Assembly: GCA_023442525.1 (NCBI GenBank)
Contig: JAEZZA010000029.1
Coordinates: 120,061 to 184,060, forward strand
From: Bacteroidota bacterium
GTDB lineage: Bacteria > Bacteroidota > Bacteroidia > Bacteroidales > UBA10428
Reading direction: 5' to 3'
DNA length: 64,000 bases
In this document: in pieces, positions 1 through 6,680 of the stretch
Numbering within the stretch: position 1 is the stretch's first letter
How the letters are laid out: every line of letters starts with the position of its first letter
Translations under genes and position numbers: made by a program
The notes under the pieces: generated by a model
Seen by the model: the letters and a program-made list of their open reading frames with translations, nothing else
Databases searched by the model: none
Told to the model about the DNA's origin: nothing

Positions 1-350
1 GAGTCGCGGGGAATTGTATCGCTAAGTGCAATTACTCTGATCTTGCGTTGCGACATATTTTCGAAAATTTCCTGCATCTTACCCTCCAGGTGTAATCCGT
101 TATAAATCACCATATCGGCATTAAAAAGCAGGTTAACATCGCCTTCGCCTGCCTTATAAAGATGAGGATCGACACCGGGACCCATTAAACCGTTCAGGTT
201 AATTGCATCGCTCCCAATTTCTCTTAATAAATCTGTTATCATGGATGTAGTTGTAACCACATTCAGCTTGTCGTCATGATTGCCGGATAATGTACATCCG
301 GTTGTCAATAAACTGCAAATCATCAGATAAAATAGGGCCTGCCTGATCAT
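1..350 (-). CDS. Metal ABC transporter substrate-binding lipoprotein (TroA/ZnuA-like), partial
   Basis: The N-terminal 116 residues or so are present; the rest runs off the left edge. The protein starts with a lipoprotein signal whose lipobox reads LTTG-Cys19, so it should be anchored in an envelope membrane facing the periplasm. After it comes the beta-strand/helix start typical of cluster A-I solute-binding proteins (VVTTTSMITDLLREIG) and the motif GPGVDPHLY, whose His63 is the first metal ligand in TroA/ZnuA/MntC proteins. The family captures Zn2+ or Mn2+ for an ABC permease. A strong Shine-Dalgarno-like GGAAGGAG lies just upstream of the ATG at 350. It starts 18 bp after the DtxR-type regulator gene on the same strand, so both are probably one metal-regulated operon, with Mn the more likely metal given the regulator's ligand set (inference). 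The permease and ATPase genes would lie outside the window. Confidence 0.85.
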   Translation of the reverse strand, partial: MIRQALFYLMICSLLTTGCTLSGNHDDKLNVVTTTSMITDLLREIGSDAINLNGLMGPGVDPHLYKAGEGDVNLLFNADMVIYNGLHLEGKMQEIFENMSQRKIRVIALSDTIPRD

Positions 351-368
351 AACTTCATCTCCTTCCTT

Positions 369-1025
369 TCAAATTTGTGTAACATAGATGCTGTTTGCGA
401 TATCCTGGTTAAGTTGCAGTTTCTGATCACCTGCCTTTATTTCGGTCATATTAAGCTTTTCATAGTGACTGATAACCTTAAGATGGGTTCCTATGGAAAG
501 ATGATTTGTTGTGCAGAAATCAAAGAACTCCTTATCTGACCCGATCAATCCGGTGATTTCATAATTTCGTCCAGCCTCGACGAAAGAAAGTAAAGACTGC
601 TCCGATCGGTACCACATGCTTCCATGCTCATCAGGAATAGGTTCACCGTGGGGATCGATATCCGGATCACCCAGGAAAGCACTAATTCTCGCTGCAAGAA
701 AATCCGATGTCTGATGTTCAAGCATTTCGGCTTCACGATGGATTTCATGCAAAGACATTTTGAACACCTTAAATAGAAAAGCCTCCCACAAACGGTGTTT
801 TCGTATTACATGAAGCGCCATCTTTCTGCCTCCCTCCGTGAGTTTCAGTTGCTGGTATTTCTCATAGTTCAGCAGTTTTTTTCCGGCCAGTTTACGCGAC
901 ATATCCGTTGCCGCCGCATTGGAAATACCAAGGGCGCGGGCAATAGTACCCGGCCGCGTATCCTGTACCTGGTTCTGCTCGAACTGGTAAACTACTTTCA
1001 CGAAATTCTCAATTGATACAGACAT
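369..1025 (-). CDS. DtxR/MntR-family metal-dependent transcriptional regulator
   Basis: A 218-residue DtxR-family repressor with winged helix (about 1-65; recognition region SNAAATDMSRKL), a metal-binding/dimerisation helical domain (about 66-140) and a C-terminal FeoA/SH3-like domain (about 150-218). Metal ligands can be aligned by eye: His77, Glu81, His96, Glu100, Glu103, His104. Position 100 corresponds to Cys102 of DtxR; a Glu there is the arrangement of Mn2+-responsive MntR, so Mn sensing is the likelier role (family knowledge plus inference). Being three-domain, it is longer than Bacillus MntR and closer in size to IdeR/DtxR. The gene precedes a metal-binding lipoprotein gene, and a palindrome lies 22 bp upstream of its ATG, suggesting autoregulation of the operon. 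Confidence 0.9.
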   Translation of the reverse strand: MSVSIENFVKVVYQFEQNQVQDTRPGTIARALGISNAAATDMSRKLAGKKLLNYEKYQQLKLTEGGRKMALHVIRKHRLWEAFLFKVFKMSLHEIHREAEMLEHQTSDFLAARISAFLGDPDIDPHGEPIPDEHGSMWYRSEQSLLSFVEAGRNYEITGLIGSDKEFFDFCTTNHLSIGTHLKVISHYEKLNMTEIKAGDQKLQLNQDIANSIYVTQI

Positions 1026-1046
1026 ATCAGATTACTTAAATTATTA

Positions 1047-1062
1047 TTTAAGCTTGCTTAAA
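1047..1062. promoter_or_regulatory. Putative DtxR/MntR-type operator
   Basis: The 16-bp site TTTAAGCTTGCTTAAA has perfect 7-bp inverted arms around a TT centre. It lies 22-37 bp upstream of the regulator's start codon. Its shape (A/T-rich ends, GC-TTGC core) resembles operators bound by MntR/DtxR-family repressors of the TTTAGGCTTGCCTAAA kind. A second, weaker inverted repeat (CTTAAAT-TATT-ATTTAAG, 1035-1052) overlaps its left side. Function is inferred from position and symmetry. Confidence 0.55.
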
Positions 1063-1293
1063 AAGCAACAGGTGATAAACCTGTTTGTTCAGAAAATTAC
1101 GGAATTATTCAGGTCGTAAATTGCCGGAAATTCAACGGCAAAATGCAACTATTTGCCTGAAACAGTGTCATTATTTATATTCTGGTCAATAAATAAGCCG
1201 GTAAACAACAACATTGTTTTGTTGTTCCCGTAAGAGACTTTTGTAACTGGTATGATTATTGATTCTCGAATATTAAATTCTAATTTCCCTGAT

Positions 1294-1872
1294 ATGAAAA
1301 ATTTAAAATTACAATTAACTGCAGGCAATATCCGGACTGCTGTACTATTATTAACTATTCTGGCTTTCACAGCCTGTGTCGGGCCCAGAGGTCCCCGCGG
1401 TTTTGATGGTAAAGATGGGGAGGACGGATTCGACGGCATTAACTACACTCAAACTATTCTCTATGATGTTGATGTCAATGACTGGGATGGCAATGAGAAT
1501 GGGTATTATGCATGGCTTGATGCACCTGAAATAACTGAGGACATATACTATGACGGAGCTGTATTAGTGTACCGTCTGATTGAAATAGACCCGTTCAGCT
1601 TCAATATGTTGCCTTACACTTATGTTGATAACGACTATATGGTTTATTTGGATTACGATGCCTATATAGGCGGAATAAGTCTGATATACAAGGAAATTGA
1701 GGGCGGCGTTAACCTTCCGAATCCTCCTGCAAATCTGATGTCATTTAAGGTCGTGATCATTGAGGGAATCCCTCTGGCAACGGTTAAAGAAATGGTTGAT
1801 GTCCGCGATTTTAACGCAGTGGTCAGAACCTTCAAAATCGACGTAAATAAAGAAGGTTATCAGCCCTTCTGA
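1294..1872 (+). CDS. Lipoprotein with short collagen-like Gly-X-Y tract
   Basis: A 192-residue lipoprotein from the ATG at 1294; the frame is open from an ATG at 1252, but the later start puts a compact signal peptide before the lipobox LAFTAC (Cys28). Immediately after the lipidated Cys there is a collagen-like run GPRGPRGFDGKDGEDGFDG (residues 30-48), which probably makes a trimeric stalk. The remaining 140 residues are acidic, rich in Tyr and Asp, without a domain I recognise. Proteins of this plan recur in Bacteroidota but have no assigned role. A perfect hairpin after the stop probably ends transcription. The location (periplasmic face or cell surface) is inferred. Confidence 0.75.
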   Translation: MKNLKLQLTAGNIRTAVLLLTILAFTACVGPRGPRGFDGKDGEDGFDGINYTQTILYDVDVNDWDGNENGYYAWLDAPEITEDIYYDGAVLVYRLIEIDPFSFNMLPYTYVDNDYMVYLDYDAYIGGISLIYKEIEGGVNLPNPPANLMSFKVVIIEGIPLATVKEMVDVRDFNAVVRTFKIDVNKEGYQPF

Positions 1873-1901
1873 TAGATAAAAGTTTGATTTCAATCTGGCA
1901 G

Positions 1902-1920
1902 AGGCAGGATAATCCTGCCT
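1902..1920. terminator. Hairpin terminator between convergent genes
   Basis: Perfect 8-bp stem (AGGCAGGA / TCCTGCCT) with a 3-nt TAA loop, 29 bp after the lipoprotein stop codon and 9 bp from the end of the convergent PPOX-fold gene. There is only a short T run on the plus side, so it may serve both directions weakly. Confidence 0.6.
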
Positions 1921-1928
1921 TTGCTATA

Positions 1929-2447
1929 TCAATCCATCCTTACAACCGAAGCCCTGAATGTATCCGGAGCATTATTCAGTTGATGTTTGTAATTGACAAC
2001 TTCCAGTGTTGCCGGGGTAATCCGGATCAGCACAAATAATTCCTGCCAGTTTGGTATTCCTTCCCAGTATTCGCGCTTCATTTTATTTAGCAGCTCCTTA
2101 TCGTCGATTACAGTAGCTGTACCCGTGATGTTCACATATCCTTTGGCGTGAACGTGGTCGGCCCAGTACACGCATACATTAGGATTGTTTTTTAATTCCT
2201 TAACCTTGCGGCTGTAACGTGAGGTGGCAAACCATATATCAATACCGTCCTTCATGGGAAACGGATTCATGGTGCGGATCTGAGGATTGCCGGTTGAATC
2301 AATGGTGACCAGTGCACAATAATTTGTCTCGCTGATGATCTCCATTGCCGCCACTAGCATAGAGTCCTTATTTACTGACTGTTGCGCAATTGAAGGGATG
2401 CATTGAATAAAAATAAAAACCGAAAGAAATAGTGATAGTTTTTTCAT
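1929..2447 (-). CDS. Exported pyridoxamine 5'-phosphate oxidase-fold protein
   Basis: A 172-residue protein with a cleavable signal peptide (MKKLSLFLSVFIFIQCIPS, then AQQ). The mature part is a split-barrel flavin-binding fold of the PPOX/general-stress-protein-26 type: CALVTIDSTGNPQIRTMNPF (first strands), WFATSRYSRKVKELKNNP (helix and FMN-contact region), VYWADHVHAKGYVNITGTA, and a C-terminal RITPATLEVV. These proteins bind FMN or F420-like cofactors and reduce or bind small molecules; few have known substrates. The export signal is the notable point, because most relatives are cytosolic. It is transcribed away from the histidine kinase and is probably monocistronic. The family call is firm, the function unknown. 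Confidence 0.8.
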   Translation of the reverse strand: MKKLSLFLSVFIFIQCIPSIAQQSVNKDSMLVAAMEIISETNYCALVTIDSTGNPQIRTMNPFPMKDGIDIWFATSRYSRKVKELKNNPNVCVYWADHVHAKGYVNITGTATVIDDKELLNKMKREYWEGIPNWQELFVLIRITPATLEVVNYKHQLNNAPDTFRASVVRMD

Positions 2448-2511
2448 AGAATGAAATTAGTTTATTCTAAGATCGTTAATCAGGAATTCACCCTATCCGG
2501 AAACAAGATTT

Positions 2512-2565
2512 TATTTTTGAATCCCACATACAACTGGATCATGAATCGAAAATCTGTTACCTTTG
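2512..2565 (+). promoter_or_regulatory. Candidate Bacteroidota promoter boxes upstream of the MASE3 kinase
   Basis: Two matches to the Bacteroidota -7 element TAnnTTTG are present: TATTTTTG at 2512-2519 and TACCTTTG at 2558-2565. The second lies 16 bp upstream of the kinase ATG. No convincing TTTG -33 element was found at the usual spacing, so confidence is moderate. Confidence 0.4.
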
Positions 2566-2581
2566 TTTACCTCAAAATAAC

Positions 2582-4087
2582 ATGAATATCAAGACTTTCA
2601 TAACTCTGATTGTTATTTCGGCAGTTGCACTGATCTTTGATCATTACATCAATAATTATCTTCTGTTCCATGTCCTTGCCGAATTTTTTTCGGTGAGCAT
2701 TCTCATCACGCTTTTTATAGTTACCTGGAATGTACGCAATCATCTTACAAACAGGTATTTGCTTTTTGTGGGTATTGGTGCTTTGTTTATAGGAATTCTC
2801 GACCTGTTGCACACAATCACATTCAAGGGCATGAATATTATCCCATCTGATATTTACTATGCAAACCAGTTTTGGATAGCTACGCGATTATTCGAAAGCC
2901 TGATCATATTAACAGGATTTATATTCATTTCCCGGAAGACTTCGGTGCCCATACATTCGTTGTTGATTGTCTACAGCATAATCACCGCAACAATCATATT
3001 ATCCATCCTGATATTTGAAATATTCCCGTTTTGTTATACCGATGCAATTGGTCAGACACCGTTCAAGATATACAGTGAATATGTGATTATCGGAATTCTG
3101 ATCATTGCCTTTGGTGTACTTATCAGGAACAGCAGACACTTCGAAAAGGATATCCACCAGCTTCTGTTATGGTCGGTAGGTCTTGCAATAGTAAGTGAGT
3201 TCAGTTTTACACTATATGTCCAGAATTATGATTTCATGAATAAACTGGGACATATTTTCAAGATACTCTCGTTTTTTATGATATTCAAGGCCAACGTTCA
3301 ACATGGGTTAAGCAGCCCGATGGATGCCTTTTTCCGTGATCAGAAGGAGAGCGAAGAGAAGATCAAGCAATATAATTCGGAACTTGAACGGCAGATAGCT
3401 ACCAAAAACAAGCTGTTCTCTGTACTGGCTCACGATCTGAGAAATCCGTTTACCGTACTTCTGGGATATACCGAGCTGTTAATGGATGGCTTTGACAAAT
3501 TCAGTGATGAAGAAAAACGGAATTTCATCAAGTATATTAATGAAACATCGGTTGAAACCTACAGGTTACTTGAGAATCTGCTTACCTGGTCGGGTACCCA
3601 AACCAATAACATTGCATACAATCCGACGGAATTCGATATCAGCGAATTGCTTGATGAGTGTACCCTGCTGATCTCCATGCAGGCTCAACTGAAAGAAATC
3701 GAAGTAATTAAGGAATACTCTTCGGTGGACGTCATTGCCGATAAGGACATGATCAAGACAGTAGTGAGAAATCTGATGTCGAATGCCATCAAGTTTACTC
3801 CCCGAAATGGCATTGTAAAAGTTCGTTCGGTTCAGGGAGATGGTTTCATCCGGATTTATATCATCGATAATGGAGTAGGAATTCCCGAAGATAAACTGAA
3901 TGCACTTTTTCAGGTTACTCATACCAGTTCAACCAGGGGAACTGAGAATGAAGCCGGCGTTGGCCTTGGGCTGATAATTGCCCAGGAGTTTGTGAAATTG
4001 AACAATAGTGAATTAAAGGTAGAAAGTATCATCAATGAAGGATCCACCTTTTCATTCACACTTCAAACCGTAAAGCAGGCGGAATAA
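2582..4087 (+). CDS. MASE3-domain sensor histidine kinase
   Basis: A 501-residue membrane sensor kinase. Residues about 1-240 are a MASE3-type integral membrane sensor with roughly seven hydrophobic helices and the characteristic segment FIGILDLLHTITFKGMNI. A short linker/coiled coil (KESEEKIKQYNSELERQI) leads to the dimerisation/phosphoacceptor domain with the H box FSVLAHDLRNPF (His is the phosphorylation site) and the ATPase domain with N box NLMSNAIKFTP, G1 DNGVGIP and G2 GLGLIIAQEF. There is no receiver domain and no adjacent response regulator, so it is an orphan kinase here. The ligand of MASE3 domains is not established. It is probably transcribed alone from a TAnnTTTG promoter, and its 3' end faces the convergent marC-type gene only 7 bp away. 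Confidence 0.92.
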   Translation: MNIKTFITLIVISAVALIFDHYINNYLLFHVLAEFFSVSILITLFIVTWNVRNHLTNRYLLFVGIGALFIGILDLLHTITFKGMNIIPSDIYYANQFWIATRLFESLIILTGFIFISRKTSVPIHSLLIVYSIITATIILSILIFEIFPFCYTDAIGQTPFKIYSEYVIIGILIIAFGVLIRNSRHFEKDIHQLLLWSVGLAIVSEFSFTLYVQNYDFMNKLGHIFKILSFFMIFKANVQHGLSSPMDAFFRDQKESEEKIKQYNSELERQIATKNKLFSVLAHDLRNPFTVLLGYTELLMDGFDKFSDEEKRNFIKYINETSVETYRLLENLLTWSGTQTNNIAYNPTEFDISELLDECTLLISMQAQLKEIEVIKEYSSVDVIADKDMIKTVVRNLMSNAIKFTPRNGIVKVRSVQGDGFIRIYIIDNGVGIPEDKLNALFQVTHTSSTRGTENEAGVGLGLIIAQEFVKLNNSELKVESIINEGSTFSFTLQTVKQAE

Positions 4088-4094
4088 TACTAAT

Positions 4095-4733
4095 TCAGAC
4101 TTTGGGATAATCGCGGATCACATGGAAAATTCCATTGATCAGCATTTGAATGGCGATAACTGCCAGAATGAGTCCCATTATTTTCGAAATGGTTTTAATC
4201 AGCGAAGGCCTTAGCCTGTCGGCTATCCGTTTACTGAGGATGAACATAAGGTAGGTGATAAAGCAGACAACGGCAAAAACCAGGATAATAATGATGGTGT
4301 AAAGGAAGCTGCTACCCTCACCTACAAAGTTCATTGCTGTTGATATGGTACCGGGACCAGCCAGAAGGGGAATACCCAGCGGAGAAACAGCAATGTCATC
4401 GTATGCAGCATCTTCCCGGGTAGGTTTCGATTTATGAACGCCGGACTTTTTACCCTGAAGCATATCATAACCGATAAAAAACACTATTATACCTCCGGCA
4501 ATCTGGAATGCAGGGAGGGTGATGTTAAACAGCCTGAAAATAACGTGTCCGAAAAGGCAAAATATGGTAATGATAATAAACGCAGTTATCACTGCCCTGG
4601 AGGCTACCCTTTTGATGATTCTGCGATCACCATCACCAACCATCGATAAGAACAGCGGTGTATTGCCAATTGGGTTCAAAATGGCAAAAAAACCGATAAA
4701 TACTGTTGATAAGAACAGTGCAAGATCCGGCAT
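4095..4733 (-). CDS. MarC-family integral membrane protein
   Basis: About 212 residues from the ATG at 4733 (MPDLALFLSTVFIGFFAILNP). The family motif NPIGNTPLFL near the N terminus, six hydrophobic segments and the GGIIVFFIGYDMLQG and PLGIPLLAGPGTIST motifs identify MarC (UPF0056). The family was once linked to antibiotic resistance, but no transport substrate is established. The frame stays open upstream to 4943, but that stretch translates a 9-bp repeat (VPRVPRVPGVP) and the tRNA-derived inverted repeat, so I chose the internal start, which gives the family's usual length. Confidence 0.88.
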   Translation of the reverse strand: MPDLALFLSTVFIGFFAILNPIGNTPLFLSMVGDGDRRIIKRVASRAVITAFIIITIFCLFGHVIFRLFNITLPAFQIAGGIIVFFIGYDMLQGKKSGVHKSKPTREDAAYDDIAVSPLGIPLLAGPGTISTAMNFVGEGSSFLYTIIIILVFAVVCFITYLMFILSKRIADRLRPSLIKTISKIMGLILAVIAIQMLINGIFHVIRDYPKV

Positions 4734-4840
4734 GATTTTTTTTGTAAAAATAAGAAGAAGAGAAATATTTAAAGCACTACTTATTAACCATGCAAAATAA
4801 AACCACCATAACATTATGTTACAGCGGTTTTCTATTATCA

Positions 4841-4871
4841 AAGTCGGGGTGAGAAGACTCGAACTTCCGAC
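4841..4871 (-). repeat. Inverted 31-bp copy of the 3' end of tRNA-Pro
   Basis: The minus strand of 4841-4871 is identical over 31 bp to 5767-5797, the T arm, the 3' half of the acceptor stem, the discriminator base and 3 bp downstream of the tRNA-Pro gene. It is therefore an inverted partial tRNA copy about 0.9 kb from the intact gene. Such 3' tRNA fragments usually mark integration sites, but those are direct rather than inverted repeats. It forms the outer left edge of the four-helix-bundle cassette. Confidence 0.9.
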
Positions 4872-4880
4872 ATAAAGAAA

Positions 4881-4913
4881 AGGGACCCCAGGGACCCTAG
4901 GGACCCTAGGGAC
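4881..4913. repeat. 9-bp tandem repeat array, left arm (AGGGACCCT units)
   Basis: About three and a half copies of a 9-bp unit close to GGGACCCTA. The reverse complement of this array reappears at 5596-5646 on the other side of the four-helix-bundle gene, so the two arrays form an inverted repeat around it. Confidence 0.85.
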
Positions 4914-5003
4914 ATTATGTGATTCATCCTTGAAATATTGCAAATTAAATAAGCAAATTGTATTTTTATATTCGGCGTCAAATTATCAGCGCTTACCATA
5001 ATA

Positions 5004-5582
5004 ATGACCCAATCCGATTCAAACACATTTATCCCTCCTCATGGAGGATATAAAAAACTTATAAGTTACCAGAAAGCTGAAATTATTTATGATGGTACGA
5101 TGTACTTCATAAATCGGTTTATACCCAAATATGACCGAACATACGATCAAATGAAACAAGCGGCCCGTAGTGGTAAACAAAATATCATTGAAGGTAGTGT
5201 AGCGTCTGCAACTTCAAAACAGATTGAAATTAAACTGACTAATGTAGCTTTGGCCTCCCTGGAAGAATTAATGGCCGATTATAGAGACTTTTTGAGAAAT
5301 AATGGTCTGTTTTTATGGGCAAAGGATCATCCTTTTATGACCAGATTCCGGGAGTTAAACAGAACTCCTAATGCAACCTATGACACATTCCGTAAGGGTA
5401 TAGAGCATAAAGATCCTGAGATATGTGCCAATATTATGATATGTCTTATACATGTTACAACCTTTCTTCTCGACAGGCAAATAAAAAGGCTTGAAAGAGA
5501 CTTCATTAATGAAGGAGGCATTAATGAGAAAATGACAAAATCAAGATTATCTCAGAAAAGAAATTCACTCAGGCGCGATTGA
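5004..5582 (+). CDS. Four-helix-bundle protein with suffix domain (S23/IVS-protein relative)
   Basis: A 192-residue protein of the four-helix-bundle family related to the proteins encoded in 23S rRNA intervening sequences and to the accessory proteins of diversity-generating retroelements. Diagnostic segments are HGGYKKLISYQKAEIIYDGT, DQMKQAARSGKQNIIEGS and SLEELMADYRDFLR, followed by a C-terminal extension (about 110-192) typical of the 'four helix bundle suffix' subgroup. Function is unknown for the family; a basic, helical, possibly nucleic-acid-binding pentamer is the usual view. It is not inside an rRNA gene and no reverse transcriptase is nearby. Inverted 9-bp repeat arrays and a tRNA-derived inverted repeat surround it, suggesting a small mobile or structured cassette (inference). 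Confidence 0.85.
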   Translation: MTQSDSNTFIPPHGGYKKLISYQKAEIIYDGTMYFINRFIPKYDRTYDQMKQAARSGKQNIIEGSVASATSKQIEIKLTNVALASLEELMADYRDFLRNNGLFLWAKDHPFMTRFRELNRTPNATYDTFRKGIEHKDPEICANIMICLIHVTTFLLDRQIKRLERDFINEGGINEKMTKSRLSQKRNSLRRD

Positions 5583-5595
5583 ATTACTCTTCAAT

Positions 5596-5646
5596 GTCCC
5601 TCTTGTCCCTAGGGTCTCCAGGGTCCCTAGGGTCCCCAGGGTCCCT
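5596..5646. repeat. 9-bp tandem repeat array, right arm (GGGTCCCTA units)
   Basis: About five imperfect copies of GTCCCTAGG-type 9-mers begin 13 bp after the four-helix-bundle stop codon. They are the reverse complement of the left array at 4881-4913, so a transcript of the whole segment could fold into a long stem. No spacers are present, so this is not a CRISPR array. Confidence 0.85.
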
Positions 5647-5720
5647 GAAAAACCAAAAAATTATGCATTTGATAATATTTTATTATTTTTGCTGCCCGGG
5701 TTATGTAATAACCCGAAAAT

Positions 5721-5794
5721 CGGGGTGTAGCGCAGTTGGCTAGCGCACTACGTTCGGGACGTAGGGGTCGGAAGTTCGAGTCTTCTCACCCCGA
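5721..5794 (+). tRNA. tRNA-Pro (anticodon CGG)
   Basis: A 74-nt cloverleaf. The acceptor stem pairs CGGGGTG with CACCCCG, followed by discriminator A. The D arm contains AGTTGGCTAGC. The anticodon stem CTACG/CGTAG encloses loop TTCGGGA with anticodon CGG. The T arm has the GTTCGAG loop. The overall sequence matches bacterial tRNA-Pro(CGG). CCA is not encoded; the next bases are CTT. An intrinsic terminator follows at 5808. Its 3' 31 bp are repeated in inverted orientation at 4841-4871. Confidence 0.96.
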
Positions 5795-5807
5795 CTTATA
5801 AAATCTG

Positions 5808-5845
5808 AAACCGCAGTAATTACAAGGCTTTGCTGCGGTTTTTTT
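5808..5845 (+). terminator. Intrinsic terminator after tRNA-Pro
   Basis: A 9-bp perfect stem (AAACCGCAG / CTGCGGTTT) with a 16-nt loop, running into a T tract, starts 13 bp after the tRNA. This is a classical Rho-independent terminator. Confidence 0.88.
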
Positions 5846-5851
5846 ACCAGT

Positions 5852-5914
5852 ATCCAGCATCCGGCATCCAGCATCCGGCATCCAGCATCCGGCATCCAGT
5901 ATTCAGCATCCGGA
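5852..5914. repeat. 14-bp tandem repeat (ATCCAGCATCCGGC)
   Basis: Three perfect copies and one degenerate copy of a 14-bp unit, itself a near-duplication of the heptamer ATCC(A/G)GC, lie between the tRNA terminator and the Crp/Fnr gene promoter. There is no spacer structure and no coding sense. It is probably a variable-number repeat. Confidence 0.85.
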
Positions 5915-5934
5915 TTTTTTTCCCACTTTTCTAT

Positions 5935-5942
5935 TAAATTTG
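5935..5942 (+). promoter_or_regulatory. Candidate -7 box for the Crp/Fnr gene
   Basis: TAAATTTG matches the Bacteroidota -7 consensus TAnnTTTG. A start of transcription a few bases downstream would exclude the ATG at 5940 and supports the ATG at 5970 as the true start. There is no clear -33 TTTG. Confidence 0.45.
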
Positions 5943-5969
5943 GTTATCTATCTTTTAACAGGTTCGAAA

Positions 5970-6545
5970 ATGGGTGAAGGTGGTAAGCTTTTGTATTATT
6001 TTAAAAAATGGGCCGATCTGTCGCACGAAGATGAAGCCATCATACTTTCCGCTTTTGAGCCGATGAGTATTAAGAAAAAGAAAGATCTTCTGGTCTCAGG
6101 ACAGGTATGCCAGTACCTGTATTTTATTACCAAGGGATGTTTGCGCTCGTTTTACATCGACTCCAAAGGCGTTGAGCATATCTACCAGATCCGTATGGAT
6201 AACAGCTGGATCAGCGACATTAAAAGTTTCTTTTCAAAAAGCCCGTCAAATTACAATATTGAATCATTGGAAGATTCAACCCTTCTGCGCATTTCGTATG
6301 AACGCTTTGAACAGCTCTTAAAGGAATTCCCGAACCTTGAAAGATATTTCCGTATTCTGTTCCAGAAAGCATACATCAACGCGCTGGAGAGGTTAAATGC
6401 AACCATGTGGGAAACCGCAATGGACAGGTACAATGAAATGCTAAAAGAAAATCCGGAAATATTCCAGCGTGTACCCCTTGTCTATATCGCTTCATACCTG
6501 GGCATCACCCCCGAAAGTCTTAGCAGAATCAGACGACAAAAATAA
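5970..6545 (+). CDS. Crp/Fnr-family transcriptional regulator
   Basis: A 191-residue regulator from ATG 5970. Residues about 1-115 form a cyclic-nucleotide-binding-like beta barrel (QYLYFITKGCLRSFYID and SFFSKSPSNYNIESLEDSTL). A dimer helix follows (RYFRILFQKAYINALERL), then a C-terminal helix-turn-helix (VPLVYIASYLGITPESLSRI). It has no Fe-S cysteine cluster like FNR and no canonical cAMP phosphate cassette, as is common in Bacteroidota members of this group, so the ligand is unknown. It is immediately followed on the same strand by yceI and an NAD(P)-binding reductase gene, and it may control them (inference). Confidence 0.88.
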   Translation: MGEGGKLLYYFKKWADLSHEDEAIILSAFEPMSIKKKKDLLVSGQVCQYLYFITKGCLRSFYIDSKGVEHIYQIRMDNSWISDIKSFFSKSPSNYNIESLEDSTLLRISYERFEQLLKEFPNLERYFRILFQKAYINALERLNATMWETAMDRYNEMLKENPEIFQRVPLVYIASYLGITPESLSRIRRQK

Positions 6546-6632
6546 AATCCGGATTAACCTCTTAACGATTTCTTAACATATATCAATCCACTTTCTTACC
6601 ATAGATCAAGTGTGGAACGCACCATGCTGCGG

Positions 6633-6640
6633 TATTTTTG
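6633..6640 (+). promoter_or_regulatory. Candidate -7 box for the YceI gene
   Basis: TATTTTTG matches TAnnTTTG, 40 bp upstream of the yceI ATG. It implies the YceI/reductase pair can be transcribed independently of the regulator gene upstream. Confidence 0.45.
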
Positions 6641-6680
6641 TACCGTTAATATTAAACGAAAACAAATAAATTTTTGAAAT

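Noticed and set aside
1204..1225. Inverted repeat AACAACA...TGTTGTT before the collagen-like lipoprotein gene
   Set aside because: Low-complexity A/C versus G/T runs pair by composition; no terminator or operator feature supports it.
4734..4943. Longer N terminus for the MarC protein
   Set aside because: The extra codons translate a 9-bp repeat (VPRVPRVPGVP) and the inverted tRNA copy; a normal family start is present at 4733.
5004..5582. 23S rRNA intervening sequence or diversity-generating retroelement
   Set aside because: The protein belongs to that wider family, but no rRNA sequence, reverse transcriptase or template repeat is present around it.
4881..5914. CRISPR array near the tRNA-Pro gene
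   Set aside because: The 9-bp and 14-bp units are repeated head to tail without spacers, and no cas genes are nearby.
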